Below are positions 31,964-43,700 of a DNA stretch of 64,000 nucleotides, piece by piece (within the stretch, counting starts at the first letter, position 1; each line of letters opens with the position of its first letter). Source of the stretch: Hermatobates lingyangjiaoensis (lineage: Eukaryota; Arthropoda; Insecta; Hemiptera; Hermatobatidae). The notes beneath the pieces were generated by a model, which saw nothing but the letters and a program-made list of their open reading frames with translations, ran no database searches and had not been told where the DNA came from. The stretch covers positions 124,001 through 188,000 of the forward strand of contig JAPFBL010000228.1 in NCBI GenBank assembly GCA_026182355.1, written 5' to 3'. Both the position numbers and the translations under genes were made by a program.

Positions 31964-33955
31964 ATTAGAAACAAAATAAAACAATATTTTGACGACACGT
32001 TTTATACAATCACTAATCATTTTAATTCTTCTAACACTTACATAATAAATAATCGTCATCTCTAACTGCGTGTTTGCAAGTTTTTAAAACATGATATCGG
32101 CCGAGACTTGAATGCACAGGTCGTGAGAACCATCATTTTTTCTCTCTCTCTCTCTCTCTTTCTCTCTTCTCCCCCTCTTCTTCTGGGATACTCTTGAGAA
32201 GGGAAGTCAGTGTGAGTCAGTCAGCCCAAGGCACTTACCAAGAAATAGGTAAAAAAAAAAAAGGATACCACGCCGCCTGGGAAACAGGGTTCAGTTAGGA
32301 GGGAATCCAATACATACCAGGCAAAACCTGCCCCTATTGTGGAAAACTCTCTTTTTTTTTTCTTAACAAAAAAAAAACATAAAATCTCACTACTATCGAA
32401 CAATCTTTTGCTTTTTTGACCATAAGCAGCTTTCCTTCAATTCAAATAAATGAAACGAATCATTTTTCTAACATTATTGCATTCGAAGAAAGCCCTGTGA
32501 AAAGAAATTCAAAGCAAGTTCACAATAGAGAACATCATCTTCATAAGTCTGCCTCGTCATTGTATCAAATAAAGCATAAAAATACAATCCCAGTCTGTGA
32601 CAGTACCCCCCGTCTAATAATACTACAATTTTCGAGGAAAAAAATATTCTGTTTTATCAATATTTTCCAAATAAATACTATTTTTGGATTAACCTTCTTT
32701 AAAGAGGTACCACAAACAAGCAGTTCAAAATACAACTTAGTAAACATTTAGCTTGTTCGCTATACTGATTAACTGATAATAACTAAGCATAATTTTGATA
32801 GAATCCACTGAAATGAAATTGATGTTTAGAGACTTAATGAAAAATTATTAAATAACTTAATGACTTATAAGAAAATTAATATTCATACATGTAAAAAATC
32901 AGCGCCAATGAACATAAATTTTTGATGCTTTCCATGGTATGATGGATTTGTCTAAAGAAATATTCTAATCAATCTATATTTTGTATCCTTGGCAAAAACT
33001 ATATATATGAGATATAATTTTTTTATGTTTATGAATCATAATATCTTTGGGTATTATTGAAGTGTGAGGAATGAACTCTTCTTTCAAGAAGGAGCTATTC
33101 TGGTCTAATAGTTCATATCTATTATTTTTAAAAATTCCTAACTTCCAGTTATAACAGCTTTAAAACTAAAAAGGCGACTTTGCATTTGATCTAAGTATGC
33201 AAAACTGGCCAATTACTAATATATTTCTCTCAATTACATTCACAGCAAGCTCATAACAGAGTACAGCACGCAGAAAAAGATAACACTCACTCAGAATAAA
33301 TTGGATTTTTATGATTTATCACCAAGGGTGGGAAAGTCATTTGTTAAAAACACCAGCATGCCATACAATTGCCAGTATAGTAATTTTATAAAAGACCAAA
33401 AATATAAAACATAATTCAAAATTGAAAACATTTTTTTGAAAAATAATTAATGCAATAATCCTACATCTTAAATTAAACATTATCTCAAAACGATATTTTT
33501 TTTCTTACACCTTTCAGACAAAATAGGAGTATTTTCAAGTTTAAAATGAGAAACTTTGTCTTAAATATTCAATGTAGAAGGAGGTCAGAGATACTATGTA
33601 AGAGATCCACTGGCTATTGGAACATGAGCCATGTCCTCCTATAAGAGATTATTTAGTAACACGAAATCTACACTTTCGCTTTTCAAAAATGTCATTACTG
33701 CTGTAGTTATACTACATTGATAGTGACCAATCACTATCTGTACTACCTCCAGGAATGAAAGACTAATAAACCTCTCCTATATAGTTATTTACATTGTGCC
33801 TAAAAGGGACATTATACTCGTATATTATATACCCAAGAAATTTGATATTCAGTTTACTTACACTAAAGTTGAGTGCAGGCCACTCCAGATTGAATTACAT
33901 GTTTTGAGGTCCCAAAAGTCGTTTTATGATGTTTTTTCGTTTATATCTGTCTGTT

Positions 33956-33986
<31 letters not shown>

Positions 33987-34554
33987 GGTGGGTGTATGTA
34001 TCCAAAGTTTGTGGTCACGTTAGGTTCCAGAATCTTTGATGGATCAAATTGATATTTTACAGAAAAATGGGCCTCATAGTATAGATGTGCCCATTGTTTG
34101 GGAGCAATTATGCATTATGGGAAAGTCACTTTTTTTGCCAAAAACCTGTTTTTATCACTAAATTTTTTTCACCTAAACTACTAATTATAGAGTTTTGAAA
34201 TTACGGCATTATCTTTGAAATTTCAAATTAAATAAACAAAAAATATATTCAGATTTTTATTTATTTTTCAATAAAATGTAAAAAATGTATATTGCTTGCT
34301 CAAGAGTTAAGAGGTTTCGACTCTGTTCTTCCAGCACCTGAAGGACAGACAGCAAATGTAGTGTATATAGAGGCACTTACTTAACACTACCGATAATGAT
34401 AAAATCTACTATTCCTGCAACCAGACTACCCACGACCCTTTGTGTACTCAGAAATTATAACAATCTATATTGAAATTAATTCACTGAACATGATTGACAG
34501 GGATAATTTTAATTGTTGTTTCTTGTTATTAAGGCACGGAAACAGATTCTTATC
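31964..34554. other. AT-rich stretch without recognised gene
   Basis: Contains a (CT)n run at about 32141-32167 and a (GT)n(G)n run at 33955-33985. The longest ORF (32416-32751, 111 codons) is K/N/S/F-rich with no motif; I do not count it as a gene. Confidence 0.5.
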
Positions 34555-35506
34555 GGAGCTCTCCAACTTACGAACAATGATACGTTCCGAACGGCCGTTC
34601 GTAAGGTGAATTAGTTCGTAAGTTGCTTCAGTGCTATATTTTGTATGTAATGTATGTTTAAGGCTTATATAAGTATGTTTAAGGCTTATATAAGTATGTT
34701 TAAGGTTTATATAAGTGTGTTTAAGGCTTATATAAGTATGTTTAAAGCTTATATAAGTATCTTTAAAGCTTATATAAGTATGTTTAAGGCTTATATAAGT
34801 ATGTTTAAGGTTTATATAAGTATGTTTAAGGCTTATATAAGTATGTTTAAGGTTTATATAAGTGTGTTTAGGGCTTATATAAGTATGTTTAAAGCTTATA
34901 TAAGTATGTTTAAGGCTTATATAAGTATGTTTAAGGCTTATATAAGTATGTTTAAGGTTTATATAAGTGTGTTTAAGGCTTATATAAGTATGTTTAAGGC
35001 TTATATAAGTATGTTTAAGGCTTATATAAGTATGTTTAAGGCTTATATAAGTATGTTTAAGGTTTATATAAGTATGTTTAAGGCTTATATAAGTATGTTT
35101 AAGGTTTATATAAGTGTGTTTAGGGCTTATATAAGTATGTTTAAAGCTTATATAAGTATGTTTAAGGCTTATATAAGTATGTTTAAGGCTTATATAAGTA
35201 TGTTTAAGGCTTATATAAGTATGTTTAAGGTTTATATAAGTGTGTTTAGGGCTTATATAAGTATGTTTAAAGCTTATATAAGTATGTTTAAGGCTTATAT
35301 AAGTATGTTTAAGGCTTATATAAGTATGTTTAAGGTTTATATAAGTGTGTTTAAGGCTTATATAAGTATGTTTAAGGCTTATATAAGTATGTTTAAGGCT
35401 TGTATAAGTAACCTGTATTGGTTAGTACTGAAAAATAACCATTTAATATAATAATATGCTCTATAAAGATATGTACATGTACAACTGGAGAGAACACTAC
35501 ATATGT

Positions 35507-35543
<37 letters not shown>

Positions 35544-35730
35544 TATGTACATGTACGTAATAAGACAAATAAAATTAAGTTTAGCGGCGGAAAGAAGCAC
35601 TACTCGGAAAAGGCGCGCAATACAAATCTAACCTACAGCATCTCTGTCCGAACATTTTTCGACATACCAGCAAAAATGTTCGTATGTACAGTTGTTCGTA
35701 ACTCGAATGTTCGTAAGTAGGGGAGCGTCC
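34555..35730. mobile_element. Terminal-inverted-repeat element containing a 21-bp satellite
   Basis: The left end (ctccaacttacgaacaatga) and the reverse complement of the right end (gctcccctacttacgaacat) are inverted repeats, each with further ttcgtaa-type copies inside. Between them lie the 21-bp array, a (GA)n run (35509-35541) and about 150 bp of unique sequence. I could not identify a target-site duplication. Confidence 0.55.
34650..35410 (+). repeat. 21-bp tandem array, about 36 units, open reading frame throughout
   Basis: The unit is agtatgtttaaggcttatat plus one base. Because 21 is divisible by three and the unit lacks in-frame stops, 34654-35451 stays open and would encode 36 repeats of MFKAYIS or variants (VFKAYIS, MFKVYIS, VFRAYIS). 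Variants recur in blocks, implying higher-order duplication. I see no initiation context, homology or expression signal, so I treat it as satellite rather than gene. Confidence 0.9.
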
Positions 35731-36094
35731 GTATAGCATTCTTACTATGCATTCTTAGCATTCAAGATATATACACAGTAAGTATATCTAGCAAAATAAA
35801 AATTATTTAAAAGTACAGAAAACATTTATTTTATCATATAAATAAATAAAACATCAATTCAAGTTATAAACAAATGAAATATGTTTAAAACAAACAAAAC
35901 TTGTAAATTGAAATATTCAGTTTATTTACCTAACATAAAATAACATTAATGAAATTAATGTGTCTTTATAATATTACCTTACAACATTCCTATTTTATCT
36001 GACAGTTGTGTTCAAGTTTGTTTCTAAAATTATCTCTATTTAACCTCTAATGTAGTAGTTTATTATACATTTATTTATAATACATTTATTATTG

Positions 36095-36172
36095 AGGACG
36101 ATCGCCATTACGCTTGAAATATTGAAAAGTGAGTCTTTGTTAAGTTCCTGTCCATGTGTCACAGTTTATTTT

Positions 36173-36222
<50 letters not shown>
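36095..36222 (+). mobile_element. PLE-terminal fragment, family D, and (TA)n
   Basis: gaggacgatcgccattacgc with GAAATATTGAAAAGTGAGTC matches 61636-61680. It is followed by a pure (TA)n at about 36175-36219. Confidence 0.6.
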
Positions 36223-36223
<1 letters not shown>

Positions 36224-36745
36224 TTTCAAACACGAATTACAAGAACCATAAACTACATAAAAAACCAATATCAATTTACTTAAATAAATAATTGTATTTT
36301 AAAACAATAGAATAATGAGGTCCAGACAGACTAACCTTTTTTTTTAAAGGACTACACTGTCGACAGGAAGTTAAACAAAAGTAAGAATTAAAAGATGCTT
36401 TAAAGAGGATGATTGTGGGAATGACTAGAAAAGTAAACTAAGAGTTATCAGTGAATACGGGCAATTAGGAAGTGTTAAACAAAGGAGGGAGATGGGGTAA
36501 TTGTGAAGGGAAAAGGGAGGGATAATGGAAGCAGGAGGGCTTTATTGTAGAGAACAAAGGGAGAGGAGGGGAGAAGGGCTACGTTACGAGGCGCCATATG
36601 GTCAAAGGGCCTACCTAAGAAGAGAGGAGGAGAATGATGGTCCGGAGTCACAGCTACCAGACACAAGAAATCACGAAAATATTACTTCATTTAATGCACT
36701 TTTCACTAGATGTCATTATAACACAACAAAAACTATTATGACAAC
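36223..36745. other. No recognised gene
   Basis: A purine-rich region lies at 36480-36640. The short ORFs on both strands have no motif. Confidence 0.4.
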
Positions 36746-36959
36746 GTTTTTACCAGTGATGGGATTCAGCCGGTTCGCACCGGTTCATGAGAACCGGTGC
36801 TTAAAATATTATGAGTTCGGCGAACCGGTTGTTAAAATTACGTAAACCCCTATTCAGACCTGTATTAATTAGCCCACTATCAAACTCTACAAGTGTCGCG
36901 TGACTCACGTAACTTGTGCATGTATGACAACGTAATGTACGCATGTATATAGCCTATAC

Positions 36960-37184
36960 AAAAAGATTTCACATAAACACGTGAAACAACAATCAATGAT
37001 CAAACCACAATAAGAAATGGGAAAACAAGACTAAGATCTTTCAACCGTAACAAGCGGTCTTCGTCAGAGTCAAAAACCCAACAGAGTCAGTTGGGTTTTT
37101 GACTCTGACGAAGACCGCTTGTTACGGTTGAAAGATCTTAGTCTTGTTTTCCCATTTCTTATTGTGGTTTGATCATAGCCTATA
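36960..37184. mobile_element. PLE-terminal palindrome, family A, nearly perfect
   Basis: Both arms are almost identical (aaaccacaataagaaatggg and its complement; CTGACGA-A-GACCG..CGGTT-GAAA in each) and meet near 37085. It is embedded in the hAT element, so it arrived after that insertion. Little TA sequence is left at its borders. Confidence 0.75.
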
Positions 37185-37379
37185 TATAACTAAAGAATTT
37201 AGTTTCGTTTGCGTAACTGTTACAGTGCTCAAAGTGCTCATGACAATGCAGATGTTGAGGTGGTCTAGCCTACATTAGGCCTAGTTTTAACTTTTAGTTT
37301 TGAATCAAATATTGAATGTTTTTAGATCTGATTTCCTGAAATCACCAGGTAAGTGTTTGTTTAGATAAATAATTCAGGG

Positions 37380-37778
37380 ATGGCTGCCCGTCTTGGCAAC
37401 AAAAATTGTCTGAAGTACCTAACTTTAATGATTGATATTATGAATGAAATGTCATTGCTCAGTAATGCCCTCCAAGCAAGAGACACAACTTTGTTCAGAG
37501 GAGAAAACCTCATAAAGAGGTCTATTAAAGCATTTTAAAGCTATATTAAAGACAATATAGGGACTTTTGAAAAAGAAATTGATGAGAGGGTTGCTTCGGA
37601 CGCATTCAAAGAGATCCAGTTTACTGAAAACCACAGATTTGTTAGCCTACCTCGTCAAAAGCTACTGGAAGCAATAATAGAAAATATGAAAAAAAGACTG
37701 ATCGCTAGTGATCATGTTAAAGCAACAAACAATGAGCAGGAAAACTTCCTTCAGCTATTTAACTCGCCGAACTCATAA
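37380..37778 (+). pseudogene. hAT-like transposase remnant
   Basis: One frame from ATG 37380 to TAA 37776-37778 is interrupted only by TAA at 37536-37538. It reads KYLTLMIDIMNEMSLLSNAL, QARDTTLFRGENLIKRSIK, then FTENHRFVSLPRQKLLEAII. The 'L..L.IDIM.E.S.LS..LQ.RD' pattern resembles KIAA1586/zinc-finger-associated hAT transposases of animals; this is from recall, not a search. The N-terminal BED-type finger and C-terminal dimerisation region are absent. Confidence 0.5.
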
Positions 37779-38024
37779 CATTTTAAGCACCGGTTCGCAG
37801 GAACCGGTTCTTAAAAAATTTGAATCCACCACTGGTTTTTACCAAGGTATGTCAAGAGATCGTCACGTATAACCTCTCTATCTATCTCTCTTTTTCTGCC
37901 TGTATCACTCTCACTCTGCGTCTCCCAACATCGGCCCCAGAAAAAAAAGTTTAAAGATTGGCTAGACCTGACCACTCCTTCCAATCTAGACCAATCAGAG
38001 TCAAGAGTTTTTGTCAGTATTACG

Positions 38025-38180
38025 TTTAATATCAGAGCTACGTTGTTCTGATAATAGTAATAATTAAATGGACTTATTGATATGTTAATAGACAATAAAT
38101 TTTAAAAAGTATTAATTTGAAACAAATCCGAGAATATCAGAACTACGTTGTTCTGATAGTAGTAACAATTGATTATATAA
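38025..38180. repeat. Diverged repeat, ttgttctgatagtagtaa type, first block
   Basis: Two copies of a unit of about 110 bp (atcagaactacgttgttctg, ttaatttgaaacaaatccga) lie here. More copies follow at 38885-39150, on the other side of an inserted family A/B PLE segment. Confidence 0.7.
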
Positions 38181-38554
38181 AACTACTTTATATAATAAAA
38201 AAACATTCAGCTAATGCTTATATTTATTCATTTTCTAGTATCAACATTAACGTTGTAGAAGCAGTCCGAGAGATTACTAACATATGATACAATGAAAATG
38301 TAATACTAAAACATGTGTTTATTGTGGTGTACTTTGGGAATGTTTATGTAATTTGATACGACTCTAAGAAGGATGAAAGACACCTCATCCACCTAAATGG
38401 CTGCTCTAATGTTCATATTCATAAACAAGTACTCTCTGATTCCAGTTGTTTTGCTTTAACATCACCCGAGAAGACCACATTTTGTAAATTCAGGCCCGCT
38501 TCCAAATTAAAAGCACTTGCAGCCACTCCCTCCTTACTTGTCTATATATTTTAC

Positions 38555-38882
38555 TATCAATGATCAAAACACAATATGAAATGAAAAAAAAAAAGACTAA
38601 GATCTTTCAACCACAACAAGCGGTCTTCGTCAGAGTTAAAAACCAACTGAGTTTATTTGATCAAACTCAGTTGGATTTTTGACTCTGACGAAGACCGCTA
38701 GTTGTACTTGAAAGATCTTGGTCTTTTTTTTTCAATTTCATACTCTGATTTGATCATTGATCGTTACTTCACGTGTTTATGTGAAATCTTGTTATATTTT
38801 ATGATCTTTTATGAAATACAGTTAGTCTCTCAATTTTCGGTTTTACCGTCATCAGGGAAAAGAAAAACAGAGACCAAGCACT
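38555..38882. mobile_element. PLE-terminal palindrome family A, followed by family B piece
   Basis: The arms (ttcaaccacaacaagcggtc and its complement) carry CTGACGA-A-GACCG cores and enclose actgagtttatttgatcaaa. A short minus-oriented family B fragment (tcaattttcggttttaccgt) runs to 38882. Confidence 0.6.
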
Positions 38883-38884
38883 AT

Positions 38885-39150
38885 TAAAACTATCAAAAAC
38901 TATTAATTTGAAACAAACCGGTCAAATTGAAAACGAGGTTGTTCTGATAGTAGTAACAATTGAAAGGATTTAATGAAAGGTTAGAATAAAATAAAATTGA
39001 AAAACTATTAATTTTGAAACAAATTCGAGAATACCAGAACTATGTTGTTCTGTTGGTAGTAATTGAAAGGAATTAATAAAATGTTAATAGAACATAAAAT
39101 TTAAAAGTTGTTAATTTGAAAGAAATGTAATAATTTGAAAACAAGGTTGC
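38885..39150. repeat. Diverged repeat, ttgttctgatagtagtaa type, second block
   Basis: About three further copies of the unit (aactattaatttgaaacaaa; gttgttctgatagtagtaac) with 10-20% visible divergence. Confidence 0.65.
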
Positions 39151-39587
39151 CCAGATAGCAATCAGAAATGAGATGGTTCAAATCAAATATTAATATCATT
39201 TTCGTTAAATGACAAATCTGGCAGGGGAATGATATGATTAGAGGGGAAGCCTCGGAACATAAATCCAGCTTGAAATGTGAAACTCATTGTAACCTCATGC
39301 ATTGGACAAAACCCTATTGCATTATATTCCACTGACATTTACCCAATACTGCTTAATGTTAACCAATGAACAATGCTTTCATAAGATCAAATCAAACGAG
39401 ATCGATCATCTAATCAAAAAACAGTTTTTTAACTTCCTGATGACCAATCATACTCAGATTTCATAAGTTAGAAACAAAACATAGATATTTATATCTCTTC
39501 TGAAGAATGTAAAATATTTTTTTTTTCAAAGATTAGAAAAGTCTATTTTATTGCATAAAGATAAAAGACTAACAACTCTCTCTCTAC

Positions 39588-40112
39588 AGGGTGCCAGGAC
39601 ATGCAGGAGTAGAGGGAAATGACCGAGTAGACGAACTTGCGAGGGAAGCTGCTCAGAAACCGCATATAGGTCCAGAACGTTATTGTGGTACAGGACAACA
39701 CACTGTACAAGAACTTGTTAGGAAATAGGATAGAGAAAACAGGAAGCAATACTGGGATTCTCTTCAAGGACACAGACAATCAAAGATACTTCTCAATAAG
39801 TTTGACACTAGGCAAATCTTGGATTGTATGGAAAGGAGCAGGAATAATCTAAGGATTTTAACCGGTTTCTTAACGGGTCATAGCAAACTTAATGACCATC
39901 TGCTAAGAATGGGCATTATCAATGATGGTTTGAGCAGGTTCTGCAAAGTTGATGAAACACCACTGCATCTGCTGGCTGATTGCCAAGTCACTGTGCTACA
40001 CAGAGGTAGGTGCTTCGGGACACTCAACAAAACCATAGAAGAGCTTTTACCGTTGGACCAAGTAAAAGTGCTGAGCTTCTTGGAGGCGTTGAAGCTAACT
40101 GGGGTACTATAG
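39588..40112 (+). pseudogene. R1/Jockey-type LINE: RNase H end and C-terminus
   Basis: The reading begins VPGHAGVEGNDRVDELAREA, the last conserved block of an RNase H domain (GN..VDELA with catalytic Asp). After a stop near 39726 it continues with TGFLTGHSKLNDHLLRMGII and CKVDETPLHLLADC, the usual LINE C-terminal zinc-knuckle-like region with the first Cys position replaced by Ser (DGLSRFCK). It ends with VLSFLEALKLTGVL and a stop at 40110-40112. Only this 3' part of the element is present. Confidence 0.85.
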
Positions 40113-40190
40113 TACAGAAGGGGGGAAAGTACAATAGTTTTTAGGACGCAGTACTACAATCACCCTCAACAAATAAGTAAGACTAACAAC
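40113..40190 (+). mobile_element. LINE 3' untranslated end
   Basis: The sequence aaagtacaatagtttttagg then gcagtactacaatcaccctc follows the ORF and recurs at 61972-62020 and 31225-31270, defining the 3' end of this family. Confidence 0.65.
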
Positions 40191-40419
40191 AACAGAAGCG
40201 TGAGAAATATATAAAGATAAAACAATTCACAAAAGCATAATTAACAAACAGACCAACCGCAGAGAACCCAACATATAATTAACTTATATGTTAAAATATG
40301 TTAACAGAGAACTTAATGGATTGACAGAATCATTAGAAAGAGGGTAAGAAAGAAAATTCAAAATAGTTTTAATATTGTTCTTTGTGTTAATATATTATAT
40401 ACCAAATAAATTAAACGGT
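40191..40419. other. No recognised feature
   Basis: AT-rich, nothing recognised. Confidence 0.4.
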
Positions 40420-40800
40420 TCCAGGAACTAAATAAACTACATTCACAGAAATGAAATCACAGAAACTCACAACTATATTTCTATTCAACTATATGGTCTC
40501 GTCATCAGGAAGATAGATGTGAGTCACTTCGAAGACTGGTAAAGATTGGCTGGTGGCCTTGAAGAAGCACTCAGTTAGTGTTGCCAACTTACTTAGGGAA
40601 GAGGGGCTAGGATAGATTAAGAAATAAAAGGAAACTAAACAATAAATGAATGAAAACATTTAAATAAAAACTATTAACACTTTGTAAAAAACCCAACTAA
40701 AAATAAAATAAATAAGTAAACCAAAGTTTAAGTAAAAGACTAAAATAAATAAAAGGAAAAATCAACGATTGAGGTTAAGCCCAGAAGTTTACATTATAAC
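40420..40800 (-). mobile_element. PLE 3' end, family C, with A/T tail
   Basis: The family C end (aaacggttccaggaactaaa, ctcgtcatcaggaagataga) is followed by an A/T-rich tract and, on the minus strand near 40785-40765, codons like LLGLTSIV. The order matches 29.7-30.0 kb. Confidence 0.55.
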
Positions 40801-40924
40801 GTATTATATATATTTGAGTTGAAAATCGAAAAAGAGTAACTCACAGAATAAAGAAACACACTTTTTTACTGTTTAAACCTATCAACTAGCAGGTGATGAC
40901 GTCAGCCGTTTACCGGCTTATTGT

Positions 40925-41182
40925 TTAATCGGTGATTCTACACATTATATATTGGAAGTCCTAAAGTATGCTTAACTCAAGTGTATTTCGAGTAGGGATC
41001 TTTAACGAGTATCTGACATCGTACAGGCTCAGGACCAACGGCTTAACGTCCTTCCCGAGGGACGACATGCTCAGATTTATTCTCCTCACACGAGAATAAA
41101 TCGAGAGTCGGGTGGGTATCGAACTGCAGACCTACTAGTTCAGAGGCGAGTACGTTAACCACTGAGCCACCTGGCCCCCAAG
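40925..41182 (-). mobile_element. tRNA-derived SINE
   Basis: On the minus strand: A box GGTGGCTCAGTGG (near 41170), B box GCAGTTCGATACCC (near 41125), then ctcgatttattctcgtgtga, a tcgtccctcgggaaggacgt stretch and gttaaagatccctactcgaa. Confidence 0.85.
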
Positions 41183-41404
41183 AAACACACTTACTCTTTA
41201 GACTTTACATTCCTCTATTAGTTAACTGATTTTGATTAAAATCGCAGTAATTCTTCTTTTTTATAGCAGAAAATATGTATATAAGGAAGGAGCAATCCAC
41301 GTAAAATTGTCCTGCCGATTTAAAAAGCTCAGAAAACACTTCTGAAATAGAGATAAACTAACTTTTAAAATGCTCTAATTATTAATAGAAATATTAAAAT
41401 ACAG

Positions 41405-41600
41405 AAAAATAGGGATCTTTAACGAGTACCTGACATCATACAGACTTGGGACCGACGTCTTAACTCCCTCTCCGAGGGACGACGTAGTCAGATTTATTCA
41501 CCTCCCACGAGAATAAATCGAGGGCCAGGTGGGGATCGAACCCCGGACAACCAGCCCAAAAGCGAGTACGTTAACTACTGAGCTAGCCAGGCCATCTTTT
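41405..41600 (-). mobile_element. tRNA-derived SINE with best-preserved tRNA head
   Basis: On the minus strand: CTGGCTAGCTCAGTAGTTAA (A box), CGGGGTTCGATCCCCACCTG (B box with T-arm pairing), then the shared body ending at gttaaagatccct. No clear acceptor stem or anticodon arm survives, so it is not annotated as a tRNA gene. Confidence 0.85.
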
Positions 41601-42058
41601 ATCTACCACTTACTAGATTATTTCATGGCAAACAACGCAAAATTAATCACAAGTATGCTAAAAAGGAAACAAAAATATCGTTTAAATGAAATTATTTAGA
41701 AAATTCAACGTTTACTGTGAGTAAATATCAGCTGCTACTTAGAACGTTATAAAATACCATGATATCTGATCTGACTCGCTGACTGTGATCTCGCCTAATG
41801 TAATCTTACACTATGACAATCTCCTGCCACTGACTACAAGTATTATTTCTTCAAACTACATTATTAAGAGTATAAAAAAATTAAATTGTTTATATTTATT
41901 TGTAACATACTTTTAAAAGCTGGTTCCATCAACTGGTACAAACTATTTTTGAACCAAAGGTTCACTGTATAATTTGCAAGAAATATCACCTCATTTGGCC
42001 CCATAATGGGTGGTAGATAGCATACGATAGTAAAAAACCGAAGGTAGGTAGTATACTA
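41601..42058. other. No recognised feature
   Basis: AT-rich sequence without recognised gene or repeat. Confidence 0.4.
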
Positions 42059-42592
42059 TAGTAGCATAAATTTCTACCCGGTGTTACCCGGGAAACAATT
42101 TAATTCTAACTCTGATAATAAATTACATATATATCCGTTAAATTTAAGTTTTTTTCAGAAAAAAGAAATTAATACAGAATTTAATTTATAGATTACGCAA
42201 AAAAAGATATAATATACAACTGATTATATATTGCATACATTTTTTTTTCAAAATTAAAACGAAGGTATAGGAAAGTAGATTATAATCAAAATCAAAATTA
42301 CAGCATTAACTTTTTTGAGGAAATTTAAATAAGTTTCAGTTATAAAATAACCTTTAACTTTTTCCAGCAATGGAAAGAGAAACATGTTAGGGGAAGCTTT
42401 GCTTCTAGGACCTCCATTTTACAAACATAGGTCCCTGATCAAAATCAAAATACCGTAGTTAGTTTCCCTCGAAAAAAGTTATATCAGATCCATATGTTTT
42501 TTTTGTATGTAAATGTCTCCAGTTTTATTTCTATAGCGGACAGACAGACAAACTTTGTATTTTATATATACAGATTACAATAATATTTTTCA
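42059..42592 (+). repeat. Dispersed repeat with acccgg head and gacagacaaac tail, copy 1
   Basis: It starts ctacccggtgttacccggg and ends gcggacagacagacaaactt followed by ttatatatacagatt. The same head and tail, with tcagatccatatgttttttt between, recur at 56805-56970. Such ends resemble LINE 3' ends or small non-autonomous elements; I cannot assign the class. Confidence 0.55.
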
Positions 42593-43014
42593 AATCCGAT
42601 CGATAATTCATGTATATTTGAAAAGAGGGGGAAAGGAGTCTTTTTGATGGAAAATGTCAAAATGTCCGTAGGGAAAAGGAACATGTTATCTGGGTGAGAT
42701 TGAGAGTTAGTGAAAAGATAGACGGAGAGGGGAGAGTATAGGGAAATGTTGGAGGATCTACCTACAGCTTGACCTTTCTCAGTAAATATATTACCAAGAG
42801 TAGAGGAAAAGCTGTTCTCTGGAAACCAACGAAAATAATCAACTTGTAATCAAAGTGTGGCACCAGTCAGCAAAACATGAAAATCAGATGTTTTGATACT
42901 CTGTATCAAAGGAAAATTAATACCGGCTTCAATATATTTTCTTAAGAAAATATATTTGGTATAATTTTAAAAAGCTAATGGATATTTACGTGAAAGAAGA
43001 CTTTTATATATAAA
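42593..43014. other. No recognised feature
   Basis: No gene or repeat recognised. Confidence 0.4.
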
Positions 43015-43222
43015 ACAGAAATGAAATCATAGAAACTAACTACTATATTTCGATGACCTCGTCATCAGGAAGATAGATGTGAGTCGCTCTGTAGAAAGAC
43101 TGAGTCACATCTGTCATCCTGATGACGAGGCCATCGGAATATAGTAGTGAGTTTCTGTGATTTCATATCTGTGTGTTCTTTTTGTGAATATAGTTTACAT
43201 AGTTCGTGAGACTGTTTCAAAG
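43015..43222. mobile_element. PLE-terminal palindrome, family C
   Basis: Inverted arms (ctcgtcatcaggaagataga and atcctgatgacgaggccatc) surround a short spacer. The plus arm core is CTGATGA-C-GAGGCCATC-GGAATATAG. Confidence 0.65.
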
Positions 43223-43425
43223 CGCTTAGTGTCCCTATCTCAACTCTCCCGATGACGGTTCAACCGAAAATTAGAGACTGTAAGTGCGTTCGTATCTTTA
43301 TTCCGTATCCTTAGTTTAATGTGAAACGTATATATACTTAAAACGGTCTCCAACCGTCGCTTCGCAAATGCGGTTGTTGTCCCTATCTCTTCTCTCCTGA
43401 TGACGGTTCAACCGAACAGCCTGTT
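43223..43425 (+). mobile_element. Two family B fragments in tandem
   Basis: Both are plus-oriented: gatgacggttcaaccgaaaa near 43251 and ctgatgacggttcaaccgaa near 43398, each preceded by tccctatct sequence. Core CTGATGA-C-GGTT-C-AACC-GAA. Confidence 0.6.
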
Positions 43426-43700
43426 TCTTAATCAGCTTCCCAATTTTTCTAAATAATACTTTCGTTACTTCGTCTCCACAGTAAAGAATATTTCTAAAAT
43501 ATTTATGTTTTGAATGATAAACATTTATTTTCAGAATATGAATCTTAATCACTAGATAAATGTCAAATTTTCGAAATATACTAGGAAATATTTAAGAAAT
43601 ATACTTTACTGTGTACACGAAGTAACGAAAGTGTTATTTAGGAAAATTGAGAAGCTTGTTAAGAAACATGTATCAGCCAAAATTGGTGTTATTTTCAATA
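43425..43700. mobile_element. Inverted pair of PLE N-terminal fragments
   Basis: The minus arm encodes EVTKVLFRKIGKLIKKQ (about 43480-43425) and the plus arm EVTKVLFRKIEKLVKKHV then SAKIGVIFNNF (about 43620-43700), both PLE N-terminus-like. Outer sequence (gaatatttctaaaatattta and its complement) is also inverted. Confidence 0.6.

Larger units (their letters stand above)
36754..37834 (+). mobile_element. hAT-type transposon with transposase remnant and nested PLE pair
   Basis: Ends are CAGTGATGGGATTCAGCCGG (36754) and TTGAATCCACCACTG (37834), with ccggttcg motifs repeated inside both ends. A perfect 8-bp duplication, GTTTTTAC, lies at 36746-36753 and 37835-37842. A family A PLE palindrome sits inside at 36960-37184. 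A transposase-like ORF remnant lies at 37380-37778. Confidence 0.9.

Noticed and set aside
32416..32751. 111-codon ORF as a host gene
   Set aside because: AT-driven composition, no recognisable motif, no splice-site or neighbour evidence; length is unremarkable for such DNA.
34654..35451. 265-codon ORF of MFKAYIS repeats as a real gene
   Set aside because: It is a by-product of a 21-bp satellite without in-frame stops. No conserved flanking sequence, signal peptide or initiation context supports translation.
41405..41600. A tRNA gene on the minus strand
   Set aside because: A and B boxes and the T arm are good, but there is no paired acceptor stem or anticodon arm, and a SINE body follows.
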